Below, one piece after another: positions 43,774 through 51,994 of a stretch of 64,000 nucleotides of DNA (position 1 is the stretch's first letter; the number at the start of each line of letters is the position of its first letter). The notes under the pieces were generated by a model. It ran no database searches, was not told where the DNA came from, and saw only the letters and a program-made list of their open reading frames with translations. Origin of the DNA: Lachnospira multipara ATCC 19207. GTDB taxonomy: Bacteria > Bacillota > Clostridia > Lachnospirales > Lachnospiraceae. The stretch is taken from assembly GCF_000424105.1 (NCBI RefSeq), contig NZ_AUJG01000005.1:1-64000 (forward strand), in the 5' to 3' direction. Made by a program: the position numbers and the translations under genes.

Positions 43774-45261
43774 CTATAGATATCTTGTGATAATAAGTAG
43801 CATATCTGCTGAAATCTTAAAGGCTGCAAAAAATGTTGGCAAATACTCTAAGAATTTCAAACCGCTAGTAATATCGCTATATCTTTCCTCATCAAATTTC
43901 TGAGAAATCTCATTGTTTCTTTTAACCAATACATTTATAGTCTCGTCTGCGCTTTCATTTTCCATTTCACCAATGGAATATAGGGTTCTTACAGCAGATG
44001 AAACATCAAGACAGTTAAACTCTGATAAAAACTCATAATAAGGATTTACATCTAAGGGATTTATGTCGATTTTTTCCAAAAACTTTTCTAGCTCTTCTTT
44101 AATAATAATGGGGCAATTTCTTAAACTTTGTTCTAGTGCTACATATAAAGGTGCCTTTGAAAGCCCAAGACTTAGGTCACGAAGCCAGCTAGTAAAGCCT
44201 TCTCTTAAATCATTTACCGCAATCTTTTTAGCTCTTCTCTTAGCCGTTACTGGATGTATAAGAATAAAAACAAGTGAAATTAATAGATAGATAGAAATTA
44301 TCTCTAGTTTTAAAATAAAGCAAATTATTGCTGCAAGTAAAATTATTACAATTAAGGGAATGCTTATTAGATATAGGCTTTTTGTGCTCTTTTTAAAGGC
44401 TAAGTTATAATTATCCATTATCTTTTTATCAGACCTTAGGCTCTTTAAATAATCCCCTTTATAGCTAGATAAATTCCAGCTAAGAAAAGCTATGGATAAA
44501 ATTAGGAAAACGCTTGTTGAAATGTTATATGAAAGATCTTTTGTAATATCAATTGGATTTTGTGAAAAACGATTTAGACTAAGGCAAAGATAAGAAGTAA
44601 TTAAGGCAAGTCCTATACTTATAAATAAACCGATTGTTGTATCTCTTCGTATTTTTTTAATTTCTTTTTGAAATTTATAGACACTACTTACCCAGTTATC
44701 AAAGTCATAATTTAAAACTTCTATGGAATTTCTTGTATTACCACCCTTCTTTTCTACCGCCATTAAAAATTTATGTAAAGCCCTCATTCTATCGCAACCA
44801 TATTCGGCTTCAATGATATCAAAGGCGTCTTTGTACACATTTTCACCTACACCAAAGGAAAGTTCATCAAGAGCTTTCTTTATACAAGTCTTTAACTTGC
44901 CCTCGCTAATCTTATAGCTATCCTTAAGTGCCCTGTCGATTTTAGAGCTACGTCTAAAGGAATAAAGCATCTGGTGTAAATAAATATCCACGTCCTTAAA
45001 CTTATTCTCATTACTGGCTGCTAAATATTTTCTTCTAATAATTATTGGAACTTGTGTTAAAAAGAAAACTGCCACAAGGCAATTAAAAAATAGACCAATT
45101 TTAAATAAAAGACAAAAGGAAAAGACTAATATAAAGCTTAAAAGCATTAATAGTAAATAAAGCTTTAAATTAAAGCCTTTAGTTCTTCCTTGACTCTCTG
45201 TATCTTTATAAATATCCTTTTTTATCTGCTTGTAGGAGAAATAATTAATTATTCTCTTCAT
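43774..45261 (-). CDS. Fused TadB-TadC type II secretion F-domain platform protein
   Basis: 495 residues from the ATG at 45261 (GGGAGGAG about 9 bases upstream), overlapping the cpaF/tadA end by 17 bases. Two T2SS-F-type cytoplasmic domains, each followed by hydrophobic helices: the first around residues 85-210, the second around 340-480 (FTSWLRDLSLGLSKAPLYVAL). Separate TadB and TadC of usual size would each carry one such domain, so this looks like a fusion. It would anchor the assembly ATPase at the membrane. Confidence 0.88.
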   Translation of the reverse strand: MKRIINYFSYKQIKKDIYKDTESQGRTKGFNLKLYLLLMLLSFILVFSFCLLFKIGLFFNCLVAVFFLTQVPIIIRRKYLAASNENKFKDVDIYLHQMLYSFRRSSKIDRALKDSYKISEGKLKTCIKKALDELSFGVGENVYKDAFDIIEAEYGCDRMRALHKFLMAVEKKGGNTRNSIEVLNYDFDNWVSSVYKFQKEIKKIRRDTTIGLFISIGLALITSYLCLSLNRFSQNPIDITKDLSYNISTSVFLILSIAFLSWNLSSYKGDYLKSLRSDKKIMDNYNLAFKKSTKSLYLISIPLIVIILLAAIICFILKLEIISIYLLISLVFILIHPVTAKRRAKKIAVNDLREGFTSWLRDLSLGLSKAPLYVALEQSLRNCPIIIKEELEKFLEKIDINPLDVNPYYEFLSEFNCLDVSSAVRTLYSIGEMENESADETINVLVKRNNEISQKFDEERYSDITSGLKFLEYLPTFFAAFKISADMLLIITRYL

Positions 45262-46309
45262 AGAACAAATCTCCTCCCTTTTGGCTAACAAATGGATCAA
45301 CGATGCCGTATTTTAAAAATTTTTCTTTGATTTCTTCTGGAAGCTCTTTTGTAATTAATTTACCATTATCATAAATTAGATAACATTTATTCTCGTTATT
45401 CTCTCTTACTAAAAAGCCTAGCTGGCTAATTCTTCTTTGTTCAAATTTATCACATTCCACTAGGCAAACTAGGTCGATATACTGATAAATGTTATTGATA
45501 AATCTATCTGAAACTCCCGAGTCTCTAAGCATATTAAACATTCTATCTGGCATATCACGAACATCATCAAGATGCATTGTAGTCATACAGATAGCTCCTG
45601 TAGATAAGCTATTTAAAAGGTCTAAAACCTCCTCGCCTCTTGATTCTGAAAGTAAAATCCAATCCACATTGTGTCTAAGGCCAGCCCTAATAATGTCTGC
45701 ATAACCAAGCTTAGAATCCACATAAAACTCCACACATTTTTTGTGAGGGTTAAGTTTTCTATAGTGAATTTCCTGATTATCCTCGTATACGCCTACCTTT
45801 TCCCTTGCCGGTATAAATGTGGACATATACTTTAAAAGCTCTGTCTTTCCCGCATGTGGTTGACCACCGATTACAGTAGTTAAGTGGGCTATGGTACTAT
45901 TTTCAATAAGGGCTAAAATCTCCTCACTGCAATAATTAGACTTTATTAAAGTCTCATGATCAAATCTTAATTTCTCAGGGATTTTTCTGATGGCAACACT
46001 TTTCTTGCCGGTTCTTGACTCGTGCCAAATAGAAATTCTAAGACTTTCAGTGTTAGCCTCCAAAATTGGATGAATTCTATTAAAGGCAACTTCCATAATA
46101 TTTGCTAACTTAATCGATAAGTTATCTAAGAATTTATCTGAAATCTCTTTTGAAGAAATGCGACATCCTCTGCCAAGTTCTGTAATCCAAAGGTTATATC
46201 CATCCCATTCAATATCCGTTATATTATCATCATTAATTTCTTCAATAAGCTCGCTAAAGAGCTCTTCTTTTCTATAACTTAGGGCTCTATTTAATTCTTC
46301 ATTAATCAT
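45245..46309 (-). CDS. tadA: TadA/CpaF-type assembly ATPase
   Basis: 354 residues of the VirB11/CpaF ATPase family. Walker A GGQPHAGKT (about residue 150), Asp box (VGVYEDNQEIHY), His box-like TTMHLDD and the RNA-like walker B region ILLSESRGEE. It powers pilus assembly by hydrolysing ATP in a hexameric ring. The N-terminal domain (1-130) is short and lacks an FHA or CpaE-like extension. GAGGG is about 9 bases before the ATG, 15 bases after the flp-like stop. The gene order pilin-tadA-tadBC is that of Tad loci. Confidence 0.9.
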   Translation of the reverse strand: MINEELNRALSYRKEELFSELIEEINDDNITDIEWDGYNLWITELGRGCRISSKEISDKFLDNLSIKLANIMEVAFNRIHPILEANTESLRISIWHESRTGKKSVAIRKIPEKLRFDHETLIKSNYCSEEILALIENSTIAHLTTVIGGQPHAGKTELLKYMSTFIPAREKVGVYEDNQEIHYRKLNPHKKCVEFYVDSKLGYADIIRAGLRHNVDWILLSESRGEEVLDLLNSLSTGAICMTTMHLDDVRDMPDRMFNMLRDSGVSDRFINNIYQYIDLVCLVECDKFEQRRISQLGFLVRENNENKCYLIYDNGKLITKELPEEIKEKFLKYGIVDPFVSQKGGDLFYEENN

Positions 46310-46323
46310 TAAACAAACCCTCT

Positions 46324-46500
46324 TTAGTTAGATTCTGCATCAATTGCATTATAAATCTGATTCTCATAAGAGATGCTATCAACAGCTCCCTTTGTCTTTG
46401 TTGAAACGATTGTTACTACAGCGGCTGTTAAAAGTGTAGCTGCTAAAACTCCTGCTAGGGCAATAATTACCTTTCCGTAATGTTCAATAATATCATGCAT
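46324..46500 (-). CDS. Flp-like pilin without prepilin leader (58 aa)
   Basis: MHDIIEHYGKVIIALAGVLA is the start, with 58 residues in total ending in YENQIYNAIDAESN. A hydrophobic helix spans about residues 11-34, then a polar tail of 24. It resembles the Glu-Tyr-Gly-Leu-Ile-Ala-Ala pattern at the mature N-terminus of Flp pilins but lacks a preceding leader with the Gly cleavage site. A strong AGGAGG lies 7 bases before the ATG. First gene of the Tad-like operon, with tadA 15 bases downstream, as expected for the most abundant subunit. Confidence 0.75.
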   Translation of the reverse strand: MHDIIEHYGKVIIALAGVLAATLLTAAVVTIVSTKTKGAVDSISYENQIYNAIDAESN

Positions 46501-46596
46501 ATTATTTCCTCCTTGATTTAACTTTTGTAAAATATTAATTTAAATAAAAATGAAAATTGTTGCGACTTGCAACTAAAGAAAATGATTACGGGTGAA

Positions 46597-46625
46597 ATAT
46601 TAACATAGGATTTTGGATATGTAAA
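46597..46625 (-). promoter_or_regulatory. Probable promoter of the Tad-like operon
   Basis: On the minus strand TTTACA (46620-46625), 17 bases, TAATAT (46597-46602), giving a leader of about 90 bases to the flp-like gene. Within the leader a GTTGC/GCAAC hairpin (46559-46573) precedes the ribosome site. Confidence 0.5.
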
Positions 46626-46694
46626 CTAGGGAAATGAATTGTGTCGTTTTTTTACAATCTAGGAAGTGCTTGTAGGGGAAGCGCTCGCACACAA

Positions 46695-46721
46695 GTAGTG
46701 AATCGCTTTGCGATTAACTAC
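46695..46721. repeat. Isolated imperfect hairpin in the lyase-pilus spacer
   Basis: GTAGT (46695-46699), a single mismatch, AATCGC (46701-46706), loop TTT, GCGATT (46710-46715), mismatch, ACTAC (46717-46721). Adjacent 46669-46694 holds a weaker CTTGT/ACAAG inverted repeat. There is no T-run. It may be a remnant of another intergenic hairpin element. Confidence 0.5.
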
Positions 46722-46728
46722 AAAAAGA

Positions 46729-46754
46729 AGAAAGGCGCCAATTGGCGCCTTTCT
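46729..46754 (-). terminator. Terminator of the pectate lyase gene
   Basis: Perfect 11-bp stem AGAAAGGCGCC (46729-46739) with GGCGCCTTTCT (46744-46754), loop AATT; on the minus strand TCTTTTTG follows. Confidence 0.85.
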
Positions 46755-46798
46755 AAATTTGGAAGTCTATGATTATAAGTTATACTCTTGTTAGCAAA

Positions 46799-49700
46799 TT
46801 ACTCCTCAATTCTTCTCTTTTTTACTAAAACAACTGCACCCATGCTTAATGTTAACATAATTGCTAATGGAAGCACTGGATTTGTATCAGCTGTCTTCTT
46901 ATCTGTTGTAGCTGTCTCAGATGTAGCTGCATCATTTGAAACTACTGCAACATCTGTTTTTGAAACTACTGCTGAATCTGCTGCAACTTCTGTAGCTTCA
47001 TTTTTATCATTTACAAGCTCTGTATCCTCAGCTTTTGCTGCAAGTAATGTAAAGCTTGTAGTTGCATTTCCATCTGTTGAAACAATTTCAACGCTGTGTC
47101 TACCATCAATTAATGTATCAAGGTATGCAGACTTTACAGTTACAATTGTAGAACCTGATGCAAGTGTGTAATTTTCTTCATCAACAATTACGCCATCAAT
47201 CATAAGCATATCAAATTTATCAAGATCTGCAGAGCTTCTAAGAACTAAGTCCTGACCTCTTTCAAGTGTCTGATCTGCACCATCTAACATTTCATAAACA
47301 ACTGATGTTGCTTCAAATGTTGGCTGTAATGACTTAGCTGCATCTGATGTTACATCAAGTCTTGCACCTGAATTTGATGGAGCTGCACTTGTAAGAACAA
47401 GTAAGCCATGCATGTTGATTGTTCCATCTTCGTTTCTTGTAGGAAGATTTGTAAGGTCTACATTTTCAAACCAATCATCAGTAACTACAACGCCCTGATT
47501 ATTTCTTGATTCATTACCATTGTAGAGGTAGTTATTCTCTGTTAAGAGTGAGTAAGGTACTAAATCAGCTGTTGTTGAGTTCTCAGTAGATGTTACAGAA
47601 ATAAGACCTGAAACAATCCACTCCTTAACTAAGCTATCCTTAGTGTTAAGACCTACATTATAAACGCCTTCATCACCTACTGCATTACCATAAGATGTAC
47701 AGTTATAAATCTTACAGTCTGGGCAGCTGTTAGAAGTAATACCCTTACCAATATTACCAAATGTTACTGAGTTCTTTAATACGTGGCCACCCTTCATGTA
47801 TGAACCACCAAGCTTGAATCCATTACCTTCACCGAATTCATATCCAGCTGCTGTAATATCATCTGTTGTTAACCAACCATTGTTATAAGCTACACAGTTG
47901 ATGATCTGTACTTCGCCAATTTCACCAGAAATTGTCTTAGCAAATAAATCCCAACCATCATCGATATTGTTATGACCAATACAGCCATAGAATACATTTC
48001 CAACACCTGATGTAAGCTTTGCAGCAAAACCATCAGCATCATTTCTACCGCTATCGCAGTTATCAAATGATTCACAGTTCTTAATTACGTTATATGATGG
48101 CCATAATAATCCGCTTAAACCAGCTTCTCTTTCTGCACCATCTACTCTACTAATCTGAATACCAGTATTTGCAGAGCCTTCTACTGTACACATTTCAATT
48201 GTGTTATAGTTACCACCAACCTGGATACCTACTGCATTTGGATAATAAACATGAATTCCGTAAATATCCCAGTAGCTACCTGTTAAGCTGATACCCATGC
48301 CATCAAAGATTACCTCTCCAGCTGTTTCTGCTACTAACTTAATGTGCTTATCAGCTGTACCTGACATAGATCTTGAAATCTTTAATGAATTACCCTTGTA
48401 AGTACCATTAAGCATTAAAATGTACTGACCAGGCTGTGCATAATTTACAGCTGTCTGTAAATCCATTGGATCTTCCTTAGTACCAGCTGCTGTTGTACTA
48501 CCGTCTGCTGATACATATAAAATCTCGTTAACATTTCCTACTGTCTTATAAGATACAGTGATTGAACCCTGTAATGTCTGATAAGATGTAAGTTCCTGAA
48601 CCTCTGGTCCATCCGGTGTAAAATCATACTTAATTGTATTAGTTGCAGATGTAAGTTCAACTGTTGTTCTTAATACTTCATTAGCATCTAAATGTCCTTC
48701 GTAAGCTACTGAACCATCAACATTGTAAACAACAATATTTCCTGAAGCTGTTGGAGAATAAATGAATTCATAATCCTTAACAGATGAAATATTTGTTGAG
48801 TAAACTCTACCGCTTGCTGTGCTAACACTAGAGTCTGAAGATTCACCAACACCTGTTGAATCAGATGTTTCAAACTTAATATCAGAAATATTAACAGATA
48901 CCTTTCTAGCTACAAATACACCAATTGTAATTGAGCCATCTTCCTGTACTGTAAGGCAAGAAAGATCTGAGCTAGAAACTTCTACTCCATTAACTGTTGA
49001 TACCCAAGCATCATTAGTCTTTTCAAGTGTAAATTCATATGAAGCGCCTGTAGTAAAGTTAGCTGTCTGACCATTAGCTTTCTGCTGATTTGTTGTACGA
49101 GTTACACCTGTATAATCTGTTGTATCAACTGATGAGTAACCTGTAATAATTCTCTGTCCGATGAAACCAGCCTTAGCTGAGAACATCTGTGTTGATACAG
49201 AGTTAAAATACTTATGAACATAATCTGGTGTTCCCCAGAAATTATAACCTAACATATCACAAGCAATGATACCAAAACCTGTCTGGTTATCAGGTGTAAG
49301 TGATGTGTCTGTAATAGTAAATGTAGCTGATAACTTAAAGTTTTCAGTGTTAGGATTTACTGTTGTGTAGTAGTACTGGAAGCCTTCCTCACCATCTGAA
49401 ATCTTACCATTTGAAGCACCAGCGATTTCAATTGAACCTGATGTATTAGCTACATTTGTAACATCCTCAACTAAGCCAACCTTTTCTGTAGCTGAATCCT
49501 TAGATGAAATGTTAATAGATTCTGTTCCTGCTTCTGTTGTAATTACTGCATTTGTTTCCTGAGCAGAACCAACTGTTGCAATATTCCAAACTCTATCATC
49601 TTCTTTATTGATTTCAACGCCTGTCTTAGTTGTTGTTGCAACATAGCCATCAGAATTTCTTGTTGCGTTAATCTTAAAGTCGTATGTGCCTTCTGCAAGT

Positions 49701-51223
49701 GTTACTGTTGCATTAGCATCTTCTGTAGATGTAAGTAATTCGTAATTTTCTGAGCCTGAACTCTTAGCATATACATCATACTTATCTGCATCTTCAAGAT
49801 TTAACCAATCAAGATAAACTGTTCCATCATCATTAGTAATGATAGATTCAATAACTGGTTCCTTAACAGCTAATACATAACCTGTCTTAAAAGCTTCATC
49901 AGAATACTTAACTGCCTCACCAGCTCTTTCAGCTGCTACTACAGCCTTGTAGTTACCACTCCAAAGTGGAGTAAATGTAGCTGACTTAGTTGTATTATTC
50001 TTTATTGTTACTGTATTTACTTCATAATATGTGCCATCTTTCTCGTAGTATAAAGTTACCTGTAAGTCATCAGCACCTGTTATAGAATCAACATTTCCTT
50101 CAAAGTTAACTACAAGATTCATTCCTGATTCTTCAATTGAAGTTACCTTTGGAGCCTCTACCTCATCCCAAGGAGTCTGTTTTGCTTCACTAATTGGGCT
50201 AAACTTTGCCTGCCAGAACTGAGCTGTAGAACCAGCTACATAAGCATAATATGTTAAACCTGCTTTTACATCAAATGTAACTGTTTCATATAATGAATCA
50301 GCACCTGCAGCCTTTGTATAAACTACCGTACCATCTGAAGCAACAACATAAAGTGTCTTATTCTTATTAATCTTTGCATCAACTGAAACTGAACCATTAG
50401 TAGTTGCTGTGTATTCTAAATAGCAGCCAGCTGTTGGAACTGCACCATTTGATGGACTAGCCTTTACAGAACCTGCCTTAGCATTTGCACCGGCAATTGC
50501 TAAACCATCTGTAAATGTACCTGAATCAGTTGCATCATTCTTTGACCAACCATCGCCTCTTAAAATAAAGCCCTGAGTTGCAGTAGCAGAAGTAGTAGTA
50601 TTAAGAAGACTTTCTGCATCTACTGTAACTTCACTAGCCTTAAATGTAGCCTGCCAGATCTGAGCCTTTGATCCAGCTACATAAGCGTAATATGTCTTAC
50701 CACCTGTAACTTCAAATGTGATTGTGTCATATAAAGATGCATCTGCTCCTGCTGTTTTTGATACAATAATATTTCCATCACTATCAACAACGTAAAGTGT
50801 CTTATTTTTACTTACCTTTGCATCCATTGTGAAAACACCATTAGTAGTTGCAGTATATTCTAAATACGCACCTGATGAAGGAATTGTGCCTGCTCCACTA
50901 CCATTTTCTGTAGCTTTTGCAGTTGAATTAGCCTTTGCTAATCCATCTGGGAAATAACCTTCATCTGAAGCATCTTCAGTTAATGTACTCCACGAACCTA
51001 CTAATCTAAGATTTGAGTCTGCATCAGCGCCAACTGTAGCAAGAAGATCAGCAGCAGACCATGTAACTAAAGAGCTTTCGCTACTTGCAGTTGCAGCGTA
51101 AGCAACGATACTTGACTGATTTCCAACGTAAAGATATGTTGGAACTAGACTTGTGACCATGAGAGCAGACATAACTGATGCGGCAATTCTCATAGCCTTA
51201 TACTTCTTAAAGTTCTTAATCAT
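46799..51223 (-). CDS. Giant secreted multidomain pectate lyase (PL9-type)
   Basis: 1474 residues with a signal peptide (about 10-40). Two related beta modules follow (about 45-195 and 200-345; each ends in TYYAYVAGS-QAKF-like strands), then Fn3-like modules (about 355-545) and a beta-rich module (about 550-800) before the catalytic region (about 900-1200). Catalytic features of PL9: DADGFAAK (about 1061), NIDDGWDLFAK (about 1086) supplying Ca-binding Asp residues, and NGFKLGG (about 1134) with a candidate catalytic Lys. C-terminus: a Thr/Ala-rich stalk and a membrane helix with basic tail (KKRR), preceded by a degenerate cell-wall-sorting-like KTADTNP rather than LPxTG. It cleaves polygalacturonate outside the cell. 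An unusual structured leader precedes it. Confidence 0.93.
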   Translation of the reverse strand: MIKNFKKYKAMRIAASVMSALMVTSLVPTYLYVGNQSSIVAYAATASSESSLVTWSAADLLATVGADADSNLRLVGSWSTLTEDASDEGYFPDGLAKANSTAKATENGSGAGTIPSSGAYLEYTATTNGVFTMDAKVSKNKTLYVVDSDGNIIVSKTAGADASLYDTITFEVTGGKTYYAYVAGSKAQIWQATFKASEVTVDAESLLNTTTSATATQGFILRGDGWSKNDATDSGTFTDGLAIAGANAKAGSVKASPSNGAVPTAGCYLEYTATTNGSVSVDAKINKNKTLYVVASDGTVVYTKAAGADSLYETVTFDVKAGLTYYAYVAGSTAQFWQAKFSPISEAKQTPWDEVEAPKVTSIEESGMNLVVNFEGNVDSITGADDLQVTLYYEKDGTYYEVNTVTIKNNTTKSATFTPLWSGNYKAVVAAERAGEAVKYSDEAFKTGYVLAVKEPVIESIITNDDGTVYLDWLNLEDADKYDVYAKSSGSENYELLTSTEDANATVTLAEGTYDFKINATRNSDGYVATTTKTGVEINKEDDRVWNIATVGSAQETNAVITTEAGTESINISSKDSATEKVGLVEDVTNVANTSGSIEIAGASNGKISDGEEGFQYYYTTVNPNTENFKLSATFTITDTSLTPDNQTGFGIIACDMLGYNFWGTPDYVHKYFNSVSTQMFSAKAGFIGQRIITGYSSVDTTDYTGVTRTTNQQKANGQTANFTTGASYEFTLEKTNDAWVSTVNGVEVSSSDLSCLTVQEDGSITIGVFVARKVSVNISDIKFETSDSTGVGESSDSSVSTASGRVYSTNISSVKDYEFIYSPTASGNIVVYNVDGSVAYEGHLDANEVLRTTVELTSATNTIKYDFTPDGPEVQELTSYQTLQGSITVSYKTVGNVNEILYVSADGSTTAAGTKEDPMDLQTAVNYAQPGQYILMLNGTYKGNSLKISRSMSGTADKHIKLVAETAGEVIFDGMGISLTGSYWDIYGIHVYYPNAVGIQVGGNYNTIEMCTVEGSANTGIQISRVDGAEREAGLSGLLWPSYNVIKNCESFDNCDSGRNDADGFAAKLTSGVGNVFYGCIGHNNIDDGWDLFAKTISGEIGEVQIINCVAYNNGWLTTDDITAAGYEFGEGNGFKLGGSYMKGGHVLKNSVTFGNIGKGITSNSCPDCKIYNCTSYGNAVGDEGVYNVGLNTKDSLVKEWIVSGLISVTSTENSTTADLVPYSLLTENNYLYNGNESRNNQGVVVTDDWFENVDLTNLPTRNEDGTINMHGLLVLTSAAPSNSGARLDVTSDAAKSLQPTFEATSVVYEMLDGADQTLERGQDLVLRSSADLDKFDMLMIDGVIVDEENYTLASGSTIVTVKSAYLDTLIDGRHSVEIVSTDGNATTSFTLLAAKAEDTELVNDKNEATEVAADSAVVSKTDVAVVSNDAATSETATTDKKTADTNPVLPLAIMLTLSMGAVVLVKKRRIEE

Positions 51224-51245
51224 AAATACCTCCCTAATTTATACT

Positions 51246-51387
51246 AAAAAATGCTCCGTCCCTTAGCATTTTTTAATCTAGTGGTGATAATTGGTGCAAA
51301 ATATGTGTAAAGCCACCCCGCGAAATACCTTGTTCACCAATAAATCAACCAGCTAGATATATTTACCAAGAATTTAAATTCTCGGTA
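51246..51387 (-). promoter_or_regulatory. Structured 5' leader of the pectate lyase gene (candidate riboswitch or attenuator)
   Basis: Minus-strand RNA from about 51387. A long interrupted stem is formed by ATCTAG (51353-51358) with CTAGAT (51276-51281), TGGTTGAT (51344-51351, one bulge) with ATCACCA (51282-51288), and ATTGGTG (51335-51341) with CACCAAT (51290-51296), closing a 38-base loop (51297-51334) containing GCGGGGTGGC. A hairpin AAAAAATGCT/AGCATTTTTT (51246-51274) follows, resembling a terminator just before the GGGAGG site. A hairpin ACCGAGAATTT/AAATTCTTGGT lies at the 5' side (51366-51387). It matches no riboswitch class I recognise. Confidence 0.6.
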
Positions 51388-51393
51388 GGTATT

Positions 51394-51399
51394 ATTATA
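51394..51399 (-). promoter_or_regulatory. Likely -10 element upstream of the pectate lyase leader
   Basis: Minus-strand TATAAT with no good TTGACA partner at 17 bases. It places the start near 51387, about 164 bases before the lyase ATG. The 51400-51517 remainder of the spacer is AT-rich, with a weak CCC/GGG hairpin around 51421-51440. Confidence 0.4.
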
Positions 51400-51517
51400 C
51401 ATATTGCACATAAAAAGTAACACCCTCTAAAATGGGGGTATTTATACAAAATAGTTCACTTAGGGAAATTTACCATTTTTCTTTTTAAAAAAGATTTGTA
51501 TTAGTGCAAAATAGCAA

Positions 51518-51552
51518 AAGGAGCTAACAAAGTAAAACTTTATCAGCTCCTT
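51518..51552 (-). terminator. Terminator of the small lipoprotein gene
   Basis: AAGGAGCT (51518-51525) with AGCTCCTT (51545-51552) plus an inner AAAGT/ACTTT stem; on the minus strand TTGC follows. It lies downstream of the stop at 51608. Confidence 0.75.
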
Positions 51553-51607
51553 AAATATCAATTGTTCTCTTATAAAATCAAACTAAATTGCCCAACACAA
51601 GTTAATT

Positions 51608-51943
51608 TTACTGCTTAGTTAACTCAATAGTAACGTTAGCATCATCTGTTAACTTTAATGTCTTATCTGACAATTCATAAGTATACTCATCTTCTTCTGT
51701 TGTACCAAGAAGAGTCATAGTAAGTGTAATTGTATCATCTTCAACCTTATATTCAAATGGTACTGAAACGCCACTTAAATCAAGAGAACCTGTTCCATCC
51801 TTTTCAAAAACAAAAGTATAAGCAATATCATCCTCAACCGATGTCCATGTACCAACAACTGACTTGCTTCCACCACATGCAACTAATGTGAAAAGTAAAA
51901 CTGAAGCAAAAATAACAGTTGTCATTTTCTTAAAAGTCTTCAT
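51608..51943 (-). CDS. Small lipoprotein, lipocalin-like beta-barrel (DUF5640-type)
   Basis: 111 residues. Signal peptide with lipobox (LFTLVAC, Cys23), then GGSKSVVGTWTS followed by antiparallel strand pattern (FVFEKDGTGSL, YKVEDDTITLTM, YELSDKTLKLT), the layout of small secreted lipocalin-like/DUF5640 proteins that start with a 'G-T-W' segment. No function is known; possibly a binding protein on the outer membrane face. AGGAGG precedes the ATG. Confidence 0.85.
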   Translation of the reverse strand: MKTFKKMTTVIFASVLLFTLVACGGSKSVVGTWTSVEDDIAYTFVFEKDGTGSLDLSGVSVPFEYKVEDDTITLTMTLLGTTEEDEYTYELSDKTLKLTDDANVTIELTKQ

Positions 51944-51994
51944 ATTATTTCCTCCAAATTAATATTCAATAGAATACTAATATACCTAATTTAG

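Noticed and set aside
43774-46309. Reading the tadA-tadBC genes as a type II or competence system
   Set aside because: The ATPase is of the VirB11/CpaF type, flanked by flp-like and TadE-like genes, not PilB/ComGA type, so a Tad assignment fits better.
47890-49070. Small open frames within the pectate lyase gene on either strand
   Set aside because: Shadows of the long gene, with low-complexity and no start sites.
51246-51387. c-di-GMP-I (GEMM) or other named riboswitch for the lyase leader
   Set aside because: Consensus core sequences of GEMM, THF, preQ1, glycine and fluoride classes, as I recall them, are absent. Left as unclassified.
51421-51440. Similarity between hairpins at 31326-31349 and 51421-51440 (CCCTC...GGGGGT)
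   Set aside because: Both are simple CCC/GGG terminator-like hairpins in AT-rich DNA; likeness of about 16 of 20 bases does not need a common origin.
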